DNA from: an uncultured Bradyrhizobium sp.
Lineage (GTDB): Bacteria > Pseudomonadota > Alphaproteobacteria > Rhizobiales > Xanthobacteraceae
Assembly (NCBI RefSeq): GCF_936943645.1
Contig: NZ_CAKZJO010000013.1
Span: 1-46,792, forward strand
Length of the DNA: 46,792 nucleotides
Reading direction: 5' to 3'
How positions within the stretch are numbered: the stretch's first letter is position 1; every line of letters begins with the position of its first letter. This document shows positions 24,701 to 32,856 of this stretch, one piece after another. The notes below the pieces were generated by a model that worked only from the letters and a program-made list of their open reading frames with translations, had not been told where the DNA came from and searched no databases. The translations under genes and the position numbers were made by a program.

Positions 24701-26035
24701 TTGTCCGGTGACGCAAATTTGCCACGCAAAACAGCCCCACAGCAGCCGCTTCAACCATCCGCAGTTCCAGTGGTGTCGCGGAGCGCAGTTATTGCTGTCG
24801 CGATTTTCCTGGTCGCCCATCTCGCGCTGCTGATCGGCCTGACGACGCCGAATAAGTTCGTCTTCGACGAGGTGCACTACGTGCCGGCGGCGCGGCAGAT
24901 GCTGGCGCCGGTAATGTCCCAGCCGATGCTCAATCCGATGCATCCGCCACTGGCGAAGGAGCTGATTGCGATCTCGATCGCGGCCTTCGGCGACAACGCG
25001 CTCGGCTGGCGTTACCCCGCGACATTGTTCGGCGCATTGGCGGTCGTCGCGATCTATCTGTGCGGTCTCGCGCTGTTCGCCGCGCAAGCACCCGCCATCG
25101 CCGCGGCGCTGATCGCGGCGTTCAACCAGATGCTCTACGTGCAGGCGCGCATCGCCATGCTCGATATCTTTGCGCTCGGCTTCGGCCTGCTCGCGATCGC
25201 CGCCTTCATGCACGGATTTCGACGCGCGCGGCCGCAGGCGCTGTTCGCGCTCGCGGGGGCGTTGTTCGGCTGTGCCGCCGCCTGCAAATGGAGCGGCCTG
25301 TTTCCGCTCGGCGTCTGCATCGTCGTCGTCACGGTGATCCGTCTCATGCAAGGCTGGCGCACGCTGTTCGCCGACGCAAAGCCGGACGACTGGTATCGAC
25401 CGGACCTCTGGCCCGGCTTGAAGCTGCATCATCTCGGGCTGTGCTTCGCGGTCTTGCCCGGTATGGCCTATCTTGCCGCTTTCGTTCCGCTCTACGGGCT
25501 GTCGCTGCCGGACCTGATCGAGGCGCAGCGCCGGATCTTCGCCGACAACACCACGACTGCGATTGCCGGCCACACCTATATGAGCGCGTGGCCGTCCTGG
25601 CCGCTGCTCGCGCGCCCGGTGTGGTTTCTGTTCGACAAGAGCGCGGAGGACAACGTCTCCGCGGTCGTCTTTCTCGGCAATCCCCTGGTGCTGTGGCCGG
25701 CCCTGCTTGCGCTCGTGGTCGTGCTGCGCGATTTCGTCGTTGAGCGCCGCTGGGATGCGTTCCTGATCGCGGCGTTCTATTTCGGTCCCTGGCTTGCCTG
25801 GGCCTTGCTGCCGCGCACGCTGGGTTTCATTTACTACTATCTGCCGGCAGCCACGGCGACCTCGCTCGCACTGGTCTATGTGCTGCGCCGGGACGGCCTG
25901 CCGCGCTGGCTGCTTTGGGCCTATGTCGGTGTTGCGGCGATCGGCTTTGCGGTCATGCTGCCGATCTCCGCGGCCTTCATCGGCACCTCGATGCGGAGCT
26001 TCAGCCGGCTGATGCTGTTCCAGAGCTGGATCTAG
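24701..26035 (+). CDS. PMT/GT39-like integral membrane glycosyltransferase
   Basis: Polytopic protein of about 444 residues with some ten hydrophobic helices. It matches the protein O-mannosyltransferase family: the first loop contains the catalytic acidic pair in FDEVHYVPAARQML, followed by MHPPLAKE, CKWSGLFP and YYYLPA. Such enzymes transfer a sugar from a lipid phosphate donor to proteins or lipids outside the membrane. The donor and acceptor here are unknown. The start is uncertain: only TTG codons (24701, 24719) precede the first helix before GTG near 24771, and none has a clear ribosome binding site. It is divergent from the FecR gene. Confidence 0.8.
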   Translation: MSGDANLPRKTAPQQPLQPSAVPVVSRSAVIAVAIFLVAHLALLIGLTTPNKFVFDEVHYVPAARQMLAPVMSQPMLNPMHPPLAKELIAISIAAFGDNALGWRYPATLFGALAVVAIYLCGLALFAAQAPAIAAALIAAFNQMLYVQARIAMLDIFALGFGLLAIAAFMHGFRRARPQALFALAGALFGCAAACKWSGLFPLGVCIVVVTVIRLMQGWRTLFADAKPDDWYRPDLWPGLKLHHLGLCFAVLPGMAYLAAFVPLYGLSLPDLIEAQRRIFADNTTTAIAGHTYMSAWPSWPLLARPVWFLFDKSAEDNVSAVVFLGNPLVLWPALLALVVVLRDFVVERRWDAFLIAAFYFGPWLAWALLPRTLGFIYYYLPAATATSLALVYVLRRDGLPRWLLWAYVGVAAIGFAVMLPISAAFIGTSMRSFSRLMLFQSWI

Positions 26036-26128
26036 TGCCCGCTTGCGTGCATATGGCAGGTAGAATTAACTTGCCTGAATCAATCGGTGCGTGTGGACTG
26101 GCCGTCATCCTCGGAACTGGGGGGGCGG

Positions 26129-28078
26129 GTGAGCATAGAGGATCGCATCGCTAGTCCGGACTATTCGAACGCTGACTGGTTGCGGGCCGTCGTCGATACC
26201 GCGGTGGACGGCGTGATCCTGATCGACGCGCGCGGCGGCGTCCTGATGTTCAATCCGGCCTGCGAGAAGCTGTTCGGCTATTCCGCCGGGGAAGTCATCG
26301 GGCGGAACGTCAAGGTGCTGATGCCGTCATCCTACCGCGACGCGCATGACGGCTATCTTCACAATTACCATGTCAGCGGCGAGCGCAAGATCATCGGCAT
26401 CGGCCGCGAAGTCGTGGGGCAGCGCAAGGACGGCTCGACCTTTCTGATGCATCTGTCGGTCGGCGAGAGCCAGCAGGCCGATAGCGATTCGATCTTCGTC
26501 GGCATCATTCACGATCTCACCGAGCGGGAGCGGGTCGAGCGCGAGCTGCGCGAGAGCGCGGCGCGATTGCGCGCGGTCGTCGACACCGCCGTCGACGGCG
26601 TGATCCTGATCGATTCCGACGGCATCATCCTGAAGTTCAATCCTGCCTGCGAAAGGCTGTTCAAATACGAAGCCGACGAGGTGCTCGGACAGAACGTCCG
26701 GGTGCTGATGCCGGAGCCCTACCGATCCGAGCATGACGGCTATATCCGCAATTTCATCGCGACCGGCGACAAGAAGATCATCGGCATCGGTCGCGAGGTG
26801 CTGGGCCGGCGCAAGGACGGCACGACCTTCCCGATGGACCTGTCGGTCGGCGAAGCCAAGCAGGACGGCTCGTCCATCTTCGTCGGCATGATCCACGATC
26901 TGACCGACCGCAAGCGCACCGAGGCGCAACTGATCCAGGCGCAGAAGATGGAGGCGGTCGGACAGCTGTCCGGCGGCATCGCTCACGACTTCAACAATCT
27001 CCTCACCGTCATCGTCGGCAATGCCGAATATCTGGCCGAGCAATTGGTGCCGCGCTCCGACCTGAAGCGTCTCGCCGACGACATCTGCAGTGCCGGTGAA
27101 CGCGGTGCGGAGCTGACGCAGCGCCTGCTCGCCTTCAGCCGCAAGCAATTGCTGCGGCCGGTCGAGACCGAATGCCATAAGCTCGTCGAGTCCATGTACA
27201 AGCTGTTGCGGCGAACTCTGCGCGAGGACATCGAGATCGCCTCGCAGGCCGACGCCACGCTTCGGCACGCCTTTGCCGATCCCGTCCAGCTCGAATCGGC
27301 GATCCTCAATCTCGCGCTGAACGCCCAGGATGCGATGGCATCAGGTGGGCGCCTGACCATTTCGGCGGCCAATGCATCGCTCGATGCCGGCGACCACAAC
27401 GTTCATCCCGACGTGGCGGCGGGCGAATATGTCGTGATCGCCGTGACCGACACCGGCTCCGGCATGCCGAAGCGGGTACTGGAACGCGCGTTCGAACCTT
27501 TCTTCACCACCAAGGAGGTCGGCAAGGGCAGCGGGCTCGGGCTCAGCATGGTGTACGGCTTCGTCAAGCAATCCAACGGCCATGTTACGATCTATAGCGA
27601 GCCGGGGTTGGGAACGACCGTGCGGATCTATCTTCCGGCCGTGTTGAGCAGGTCGCAGGGCGTGCCGCTCGCGGTCGAGAGGGAGGTGGTCCAGAGTGGT
27701 TCGGAAATCGTGTTGGTCGTCGAGGATGATCCGTTCGTCCGCTCCTATGCGGTCATGAGCCTCGAGAGCCTGGGCTACAAGGTCTTGTCCGCCATCGACG
27801 GCAAGGAAGCATTGCAGACGCTTGCCGCAACGCCGCAGGTCGACCTGCTGTTCACCGACGTCGTCATGCCCGGGGGCGTCAACGGGTGGGAACTCGCAGG
27901 CCTCGCCCGCAAGCAGAGGCCGGAGCTGCACGTGCTGCTGACCTCGGGTTACGCCCTCGAAACGCTGGCGGCGAACGGCCATGTCCGGCAGGGTGCTCTG
28001 ATCCTGGAAAAGCCTTACCGCAAGGCCGAACTCGCGCGGCTGGTCCGGGAGGCGCTCGCAGCACCAGTGCTGGTCTGA
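26129..28078 (+). CDS. Hybrid histidine kinase with two FixL-like PAS domains
   Basis: Soluble sensor of 649 residues: PAS1 (about 15-135), PAS2 (145-265), dimerisation/phosphoacceptor region with H286 in IAHDFNNLL, an ATPase domain (NAQDAMASGG, TDTGSGMP, GKGSGLGLSMVYG) and a C-terminal receiver with D577 in FTDVVMP. Both PAS domains keep the FixL haem signature: His73 and His202 in HDGY match the FixL haem ligand, and Arg93 and its PAS2 counterpart in IGIGRE, 20 residues on, match the distal arginine that senses oxygen. GTG at 26129 follows a G-rich ribosome binding site; an in-frame GTG 14 codons earlier is possible. No partner response regulator adjoins. Haem binding is inference; related PAS domains with these residues may lack haem. 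Confidence 0.87.
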   Translation: MSIEDRIASPDYSNADWLRAVVDTAVDGVILIDARGGVLMFNPACEKLFGYSAGEVIGRNVKVLMPSSYRDAHDGYLHNYHVSGERKIIGIGREVVGQRKDGSTFLMHLSVGESQQADSDSIFVGIIHDLTERERVERELRESAARLRAVVDTAVDGVILIDSDGIILKFNPACERLFKYEADEVLGQNVRVLMPEPYRSEHDGYIRNFIATGDKKIIGIGREVLGRRKDGTTFPMDLSVGEAKQDGSSIFVGMIHDLTDRKRTEAQLIQAQKMEAVGQLSGGIAHDFNNLLTVIVGNAEYLAEQLVPRSDLKRLADDICSAGERGAELTQRLLAFSRKQLLRPVETECHKLVESMYKLLRRTLREDIEIASQADATLRHAFADPVQLESAILNLALNAQDAMASGGRLTISAANASLDAGDHNVHPDVAAGEYVVIAVTDTGSGMPKRVLERAFEPFFTTKEVGKGSGLGLSMVYGFVKQSNGHVTIYSEPGLGTTVRIYLPAVLSRSQGVPLAVEREVVQSGSEIVLVVEDDPFVRSYAVMSLESLGYKVLSAIDGKEALQTLAATPQVDLLFTDVVMPGGVNGWELAGLARKQRPELHVLLTSGYALETLAANGHVRQGALILEKPYRKAELARLVREALAAPVLV

Positions 28079-28086
28079 GCTGCGAC

Positions 28087-28111
28087 CCGCCTGCCGCGTG
28101 GCGGCAGGCGG
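28087..28111. terminator. GC-rich hairpin between converging genes
   Basis: CCGCCTGCCGC (28087-28097) and GCGGCAGGCGG (28101-28111) pair perfectly around a GTG loop, between the stops of the hybrid kinase and the OmpA gene. There is no T-run on either side, so termination efficiency is unsure. Confidence 0.55.
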
Positions 28112-28120
28112 TCGTCGTCA

Positions 28121-28165
28121 GATTACTTGACGCGAGATCACTTGACGCTGGATCACTTGGACGCG
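28121..28165. repeat. Three tandem 15-bp units carrying the stop of the OmpA gene
   Basis: Three units in a row read GATTACTTGACGCGA, GATCACTTGACGCTG and GATCACTTGGACGCG. On the reverse strand each gives a stop codon in the same frame, 15 nt apart: TGA (the OmpA stop), TGA and TAA. The 15-bp period keeps the frame, so the gene's tail looks duplicated. Read-through would add only five or ten residues. Confidence 0.75.
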
Positions 28166-28806
28166 GTCTTGGTGTCCATGTTCACGACCTGGACGCGGCG
28201 GTTGATCGGATCGGCACCGTTGGCGGTGTCCTTCAGCTTGGTCTTGCCGTAACCGACGGTGACCAGATCAGTGCCGTTGAGGCCGTAGTTCTGCATCAGA
28301 TATTTCTTGATGGTGTCGGCGCGCCGCTCGGAGAGCCCTTGATTGTACTCTTCGCCGCCGATCGCGTCGGTGTGGCCGGCGACCACGAAGGTCGAGCCCT
28401 TGAGCGCCGGGTCGGACAGGGCCTTGCCGAGCGCCTGCACCGAGGACATCGAGGTCTTGGCGATGTTGGCCGAGTTGTAGTCGAACTGGATCTCGAGATC
28501 GATCTTCGGCTTGGTCGCGGCGAGCTCGGCGATCTGCTCGCGCTCGCCCGTCGAGAGTGACCGGGTCGAGCGGTTGCGCACGGTGTTCAGGAAGGTCGCT
28601 TCCTTGGCTTGCTCCTTGGCCTGCGCCGTCGTGTCGGCCTGCGGGCCGACGGACAGGCCGCGGGTCGCCGGCTTCGGCTTCAGTGCATCCAGGATCTGGC
28701 CAGTGGTGACGTTGTTGTCGCCGGCCAGAGCCAGGCCCGCCGTCATCGACAGCGCGGCGGAAAGGGTCATCGCCTTCAGTCCAAAAAACTTATCAAAACG
28801 GGTCAT
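28153..28806 (-). CDS. OmpA-family outer-membrane/peptidoglycan-binding protein
   Basis: Exported protein of 217 residues with a signal peptide (about 1-28, cut after ALA) and a C-terminal OmpA domain that binds peptidoglycan: IQFDYNSANI, VVAGHTDAIGGEEYNQGLSERRADTIKKYL and NRRVQVV. The middle part (45-100) is short and charged and contains no barrel, so it probably spans the periplasm or is peripheral, unlike full OmpA. GAGGAT lies before the ATG. A CRP/FNR-like palindrome is 72 bp upstream. Its stop codon lies inside a 15-bp tandem repeat. Confidence 0.88.
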   Translation of the reverse strand: MTRFDKFFGLKAMTLSAALSMTAGLALAGDNNVTTGQILDALKPKPATRGLSVGPQADTTAQAKEQAKEATFLNTVRNRSTRSLSTGEREQIAELAATKPKIDLEIQFDYNSANIAKTSMSSVQALGKALSDPALKGSTFVVAGHTDAIGGEEYNQGLSERRADTIKKYLMQNYGLNGTDLVTVGYGKTKLKDTANGADPINRRVQVVNMDTKTASK

Positions 28807-28877
28807 TGTCGTATCCTCGGTGTTACGCCTGATAGCGATTTGATGCTGCGAGCATAGGCTGGGTTCAAACGCCCCGA

Positions 28878-28893
28878 TGTGATCTTGGTCACG
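28878..28893. promoter_or_regulatory. CRP/FNR-family-like site upstream of the OmpA gene
   Basis: TGTGATCTTGGTCACG fits the TGTGA-N6-TCACA consensus with one mismatch. It is 72 bp from the OmpA start codon, a sensible distance for an activator. Which of the several CRP/FNR-type proteins in such bacteria would bind is unknown. Confidence 0.45.
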
Positions 28894-29048
28894 GTGGCTA
28901 CAGCGCTTGCAGGCTCAGTCTTGTGTCTTTCCCGGCGTTCCGGGCGGTGAACCGGCATGTTTCGCGGCCGCTCCGGGGGCAGGGTCGATCGTCCCAATAG
29001 CAGTGGTCGTCATCTCCGCGGGAAAGGTTCATGCGGCGGCCGGCCTTG

Positions 29049-29064
29049 TGTGATCGAAATCACT
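29049..29064. promoter_or_regulatory. Second CRP/FNR-family-like site
   Basis: TGTGATCGAAATCACT has the same TGTGA-N6-TCAC form as the site at 28878. It lies 233 bp before the methionine-rich protein gene and 243 bp from the OmpA gene. Two similar sites in one divergent gap make chance less likely. Confidence 0.4.
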
Positions 29065-29296
29065 GAGGTCACGGGCTCTTGGACCGTCCCGGCAGAGAGA
29101 GCCCGGTCATGTGTCTCGCCTTCGGCACCGCGTCCGGAAACCTCTGCATGCCTATCGCCAATGGATGCCCGCTCAGGTGTCTGTTCATTGCATCGCAGCA
29201 AGAAAATTGTCTTCTCCGCGAAACGTCGGCGCGAGAGAATACGTAATTGCGAAGGCCGGCATGACGCCGGTTTCGTTTTACGGAGGAGACTTTTCG

Positions 29297-29551
29297 ATGA
29301 AGATCTTGCTCACCGCCGCAGCCTTTGTCGCGTTCACCCTGTCGCTGTCCCCGGCGTCCGCTGCGATGATGGCGTGCACCAAGGACAACATGATGAAGTC
29401 CGCGGCGATGATGGGCGGCACGCCCGACACACCGGCCAAGATGGCGTCGAACAAGGAAATGGCCATGGCCAACACGGACATGAGCAATGGCAAGATGAAG
29501 AGCGCCTGCATGCACTACATGAAGTCGCAGAAGGCCATGATGGCGAAGTAG
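29297..29551 (+). CDS. Small exported methionine-rich protein
   Basis: An 84-residue protein with a clear signal peptide (about 1-22, cut after ASA). The mature part of about 62 residues contains 15 methionines, often in pairs (MMAC, NMMK, AAMMGG), plus two cysteines and one histidine. Methionine clusters of this kind bind Cu(I) or Ag(I) in several periplasmic proteins, but no copper gene is next to it, so that role is only a suggestion. GGAGGAG is 8 nt before the ATG and a terminator follows, so it is a stand-alone gene, probably well expressed. Confidence 0.82.
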   Translation: MKILLTAAAFVAFTLSLSPASAAMMACTKDNMMKSAAMMGGTPDTPAKMASNKEMAMANTDMSNGKMKSACMHYMKSQKAMMAK

Positions 29552-29569
29552 GCCTGGGCAGCCTCATCG

Positions 29570-29604
29570 AGCCGCGCTGTCAGCAGATGGCAGCGCGGCT
29601 TTTT
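29570..29604 (+). terminator. Intrinsic terminator of the methionine-rich protein gene
   Basis: AGCCGCGCTG (29570-29579) pairs with CAGCGCGGCT (29591-29600), an exact 10-bp stem with an 11-nt loop, followed directly by four T residues and a further T-rich stretch. Confidence 0.85.
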
Positions 29605-29665
29605 CGTTTCCGGCGTTGATCGGGTTCTTTCTCCCGGAGCGAATCCCGCTACATTGCGTTCTGCA

Positions 29666-30832
29666 ATGTCACGCGCGCCCAAACCGTTTCCGCTCACCAC
29701 GACACAGGCCCGGCAGATCTGGCTGCATGCGCAGCGGCTGGATGAGCGCACCCCGTTCGGCGAGGGCGCACAGGCCGTCGCGGATGCGGTGGCCCATCTC
29801 GGCTACGTGCAGATCGACACTATCAACGTCATCGAGCGCTGCCACCACCACATCCTGTTCAGCCGCATCCCGTCCTATCGCCGCGCTGATCTGCGTCACG
29901 CCCAGAGCGTCGACAGAAGCGTGTTCGAATACTGGACGCACGCGCTTTCGTACGTGCCGGCCGGCGACTTCCGCTTCTTCCTGCCGGCGATGCGCGAGCA
30001 CGGCCGCGAGGGTCATAAATGGTTCGCCTCGGTGAAGCCTGCGGACACGCGCAAGGTCATGCGGCTGGTACGCGCCGGTCCGCTGACGATCCGCGATATC
30101 GAGGACGACGTCCTCACCGAGAAGGAGCATCTGTGGCAGAGCCGCAAGCCCTCGAAGCGGGCGTTGCAGCTCGCCTTCTATACCGGCGCCGTGACCATCA
30201 GCGAGCGCCAGGGCATGCTCAAGACCTACGAGCTGATGACGCGCCATTTCGGCTGGGGCAAGCTGCCACGGCCGGCTTCGGCCAAGGAGATCACCGCCTA
30301 TCTGCTCGACCGCGCCTTGCGGTCGCAAGGCGTGGTGAGCCTGGATTCGATCTGTCATCTCGATGCGCCGCGCAAGAAGGCGGTGGCCGGCCTGATCGCC
30401 TCGCGCGTCCGCCGCGGCGAGCTCATGCCCGTCGCGATCGATGGCGCCGGCAAGCAGGAGCATTGGGCAGCGCCCGCCTCGCTCGAGGCGAACGGTGAGA
30501 CGGTCTCGCCTGATCTCGTCCACATCCTCTCGCCGTTCGATCCCCTCATCATCCAGCGCAAGCGCACCAACCTCATCTTCGGTTACAACCATCTGTTCGA
30601 GGCCTATGTGCCGAAGGCCAAACGCAAGCTCGGCTATTTTGCGCTGCCGGTGCTGGTCGGCGACGAGATCGTCGCCGCGCTCGATCTGAAGACAGACCGG
30701 CAGGCGAAGAAGCTGTTGATGCAGAAATGGACGTGGGTCGGGCAGGGCAGGAGGACGGCAGGGCGCAAGGAGCTCAAGCGCGTGATCGAGGATGAGCTCG
30801 ATCGCTTCGAGCGGTTTCAGCTGGCGGAGTGA
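29666..30832 (+). CDS. YcaQ/AlkX-like winged-helix DNA glycosylase
   Basis: Protein of 388 residues of the HTH_42 family, which includes E. coli YcaQ (AlkX) and Streptomyces AlkZ, enzymes that unhook interstrand crosslinks and remove alkylated bases. The catalytic Q-x-D motif is present as YVQIDTINVIERCHHHI near residue 45, and LSPFDPLIIQRKRTNLIFGYNHLFEAYVP is the conserved C-terminal block. The ATG of MSRAPKPF is preferred; a TTG four codons earlier is possible. It stands alone between a terminator and a palindromic repeat. Substrate range is inferred from the family. Confidence 0.87.
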   Translation: MSRAPKPFPLTTTQARQIWLHAQRLDERTPFGEGAQAVADAVAHLGYVQIDTINVIERCHHHILFSRIPSYRRADLRHAQSVDRSVFEYWTHALSYVPAGDFRFFLPAMREHGREGHKWFASVKPADTRKVMRLVRAGPLTIRDIEDDVLTEKEHLWQSRKPSKRALQLAFYTGAVTISERQGMLKTYELMTRHFGWGKLPRPASAKEITAYLLDRALRSQGVVSLDSICHLDAPRKKAVAGLIASRVRRGELMPVAIDGAGKQEHWAAPASLEANGETVSPDLVHILSPFDPLIIQRKRTNLIFGYNHLFEAYVPKAKRKLGYFALPVLVGDEIVAALDLKTDRQAKKLLMQKWTWVGQGRRTAGRKELKRVIEDELDRFERFQLAE

Positions 30833-30838
30833 GAGGTC

Positions 30839-30928
30839 GTAGGGCGGATTAGTTAGCCGAAGGCGTAATCCGCCATTGCAGCCGCGGCGAAGAGAAGAGG
30901 CGGATTACGCTGCGCTAATCCGCCCTAC
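30839..30928. repeat. 90-bp element with perfect 14-bp terminal inverted repeats
   Basis: GTAGGGCGGATTAG (30839-30852) and CTAATCCGCCCTAC (30915-30928) are exact inverse copies. Internal arms GGCGTAATCCGCC and GGCGGATTACGC repeat the same theme. The right arm supplies the stop codon (TAG on the reverse strand) of the DUF2809 gene. This is a known type of dispersed palindrome in Bradyrhizobium, too short to encode a transposase. Confidence 0.85.
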
Positions 30929-31343
30929 GCAGCGCCGTTAGCCGATCGATCCACACGCCGAACGCAATTCCCGCCGCATAGGCCACCAGATTCCACAGCG
31001 AGAAGATGCGCCCGAGCAGAAGCGCGCCGGCGGTCGTTAGCCTGAACGCATCGAGCCAGGGCATATGCACCAGCCGCGAAAACTCCACCGCCGCCGCGAT
31101 CACCATCGCGATGGCTGCAAGCTGGCTTTGCGTCAGCCGCGGCAGCAAGACCCCGACCAGCAGAAACACCATCGTGGCCCAAAGCAGCGAGCCGCCATAC
31201 TTCACGACGAAAGCCGGCAGCCCGAGCGGAAAGCCGTACCAGCGCAGGGACAGTCCGCAGGCAATGACGATCAGCGCGAGGGCGGCACGGATCAGCGATG
31301 TCCGGAGCGATGCAATGGCGTGATCCGGCTGCGTCCCGTGCAT
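30915..31343 (-). CDS. DUF2809-like small membrane protein
   Basis: A 142-residue membrane protein with about four or five hydrophobic helices. The pattern KYGGSLLWATMVFLL...EFSRL...WLDAFR.T..GALLLGRIFSLWNLVAYAAGI fits the DUF2809 family, of unknown function and with some likeness to VanZ proteins. GGAG lies 6 nt before the ATG chosen; an ATG four codons earlier and a TTG further up are also in frame. The coding end runs into a palindromic repeat, so the last residues (RRAD) come from that element and may not be original. Confidence 0.72.
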   Translation of the reverse strand: MHGTQPDHAIASLRTSLIRAALALIVIACGLSLRWYGFPLGLPAFVVKYGGSLLWATMVFLLVGVLLPRLTQSQLAAIAMVIAAAVEFSRLVHMPWLDAFRLTTAGALLLGRIFSLWNLVAYAAGIAFGVWIDRLTALRRAD

Positions 31344-31420
31344 TGCTCGCTCCATTGACTCTTTGTCCGCGATGCTCAAAACCGCGATCAGCCCACAAAA
31401 GCAACAACCCGGGGGAAGCC

Positions 31421-32752
31421 ATGAGCCAGACCACCACCTATGCCGGTTCCGCCGGCGCCACCAAGTCGGAGATCGAGACTTCGACCATCCGCGCCATCTC
31501 CTGGCGCCTGATTCCTTTCCTGGTGCTGGCCTACTTCTTCTCCTATCTCGACCGCGTCAATCTCGGCTTCGCCGCGCTGACCATGAATGCGGAGCTGAAG
31601 TTCACGCCGCTGATTTTCTCCTGGGGCGCCGGCATCTTCTTCATCGGCTATTTCATTTTCGAGGTGCCGAGCAATCTGGCGCTGGAAAAGTTCGGCGCCA
31701 GCCGCTGGATCGCCCGCATCATGGTGACCTGGGGCATCATCTCGGCGCTGATGGCGATGGTTAGCGGCGTCACCAGCTTCTACGTGCTGCGCTTCCTGCT
31801 CGGCGTTGCCGAGGCCGGCTTCTTCCCCGGCATCATCCTCTATCTCACCTACTGGTATCCCGCCGAATATCGCGCCCGTTTCCTTGCGGCCTTCGCCATC
31901 GCGGTGCCGGTCTCGACCGTGATCGGCGCGCCGATCTCGGGCCTGTTGCTCGGGCTCGACGGCATGATGGGCCTGAAGGGCTGGCAGTGGCTGTTCATCA
32001 TCGAGGGCATCCCTTCCGTGCTGCTCGGCATCGTCACCTGGTTCTACCTCACCGACAAGCCGGAGAAGGCGGACTGGCTCTCGGCCGAGCAGAAGGCCTG
32101 GCTCAAGGCGAAGCTCGATTCGGAGATCGCGGCCAAGCAGGCGGTGAAGCATGTCTCGCTCGGCGAGGCGCTGTCCTCGCCCAAGGTGATCGCGCTCAGC
32201 CTGATCTATTTCGGCTTCGTCGGCGCGCTCTACGGCATGCAGTTCTGGCTGCCGCAGATCGTCAAGGCGTTCGGCCTCACCAACGCGCAGACCGGCTTCG
32301 TCACCGCGATCCCGTATCTGTTCGGCACCATCGCGATGATCCTGTGGGCGCGGCACTCCGATGCGACGCGCGAGCGGGTGAAGCATGTCGGCGCGCCCCT
32401 GCTGCTCACCGCCGTCGCGCTTGCCGTCTCCAGCTACCTGACCGATCCGACCATGACGATGGTCGTTCTGACCGTGGCTGCCATTGGCGTGTTCTGCTGC
32501 TTCGGCGTGTTCTGGACCCTGCCGACCGCCTGGCTCTCCGGCACTGCGGCGGCCGGTGGCATCGCCCTGATCAACTCGATCGGCAATCTCGCCGGCTTCG
32601 GCGGTCCCTATCTGATCGGCTGGGTCAAGGAAGCCACGGGGCAGACATCGACCGGTCTCCTGGTGCTCGCCGTGCTGCCGCTGCTCGCCGGCATCCTGGT
32701 GTTCATCGGCGGCCACGACAGCAAGCACGAGTTCGCCGGGCAGGAGCAGTAG
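31421..32752 (+). CDS. MFS transporter, anion:cation symporter (ACS) family
   Basis: Inner-membrane carrier of 443 residues with twelve predicted helices. The ACS signature is clear: SYLDRVNLGFAALTMN in the first helix pair, EVPSNLALEKFGASRWIARIMVTWG after it, and FLLGVAEAGFFPGIILYLTYWYP. Family members bring in organic anions such as tartrate, phthalate, glucarate or hydroxyphenylacetate with protons. No catabolic genes are adjacent, so the substrate is unknown. GGGGGAAG precedes the ATG. The gene is divergent from the DUF2809 gene and is followed by a palindromic repeat. Confidence 0.9.
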   Translation: MSQTTTYAGSAGATKSEIETSTIRAISWRLIPFLVLAYFFSYLDRVNLGFAALTMNAELKFTPLIFSWGAGIFFIGYFIFEVPSNLALEKFGASRWIARIMVTWGIISALMAMVSGVTSFYVLRFLLGVAEAGFFPGIILYLTYWYPAEYRARFLAAFAIAVPVSTVIGAPISGLLLGLDGMMGLKGWQWLFIIEGIPSVLLGIVTWFYLTDKPEKADWLSAEQKAWLKAKLDSEIAAKQAVKHVSLGEALSSPKVIALSLIYFGFVGALYGMQFWLPQIVKAFGLTNAQTGFVTAIPYLFGTIAMILWARHSDATRERVKHVGAPLLLTAVALAVSSYLTDPTMTMVVLTVAAIGVFCCFGVFWTLPTAWLSGTAAAGGIALINSIGNLAGFGGPYLIGWVKEATGQTSTGLLVLAVLPLLAGILVFIGGHDSKHEFAGQEQ

Positions 32753-32770
32753 GGCCAAGTAAACGGTCCT

Positions 32771-32856
32771 GTAGGGTGGGCAAAGCGCAGCGTGCCCACC
32801 ACCTCTCCCCGGCTGAGATCGTGGGCATGGCGCTAGCGCGCCTTTGTCCACCCTAC
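32771..32856. repeat. 86-bp palindromic element, GTAGGGTGGGCAAAG type
   Basis: GTAGGGTGGGCAAAG (32771-32785) is matched by CTTTGTCCACCCTAC (32842-32856), inverse with one mismatch; GCGTGCCCACC and GTGGGCATGGCGC pair inside. Like the element at 30839 it starts GTAGGG and ends CCCTAC but is a different family. No protein is encoded. Confidence 0.82.

Larger units (their letters stand above)
28807..29296. other. 490-bp intergenic region between divergent exported-protein genes
   Basis: No convincing gene is seen; the open frames here lack ribosome binding sites and family features. It holds two CRP/FNR-like palindromes (listed separately) and a GC-rich part. The AT-rich stretch near 29195-29255 is the likely promoter zone of the downstream methionine-rich protein gene. 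Confidence 0.55.

Noticed and set aside
26129..28078. Annotation as fixL
   Set aside because: Two PAS domains, no membrane region, a fused receiver and no fixJ beside it; only the PAS signature is FixL-like.
28957..29619. A 220-codon forward open frame in the gap before the methionine-rich protein
   Set aside because: Arginine/serine-rich translation without family signature; it overlaps the well-supported small gene in another frame.
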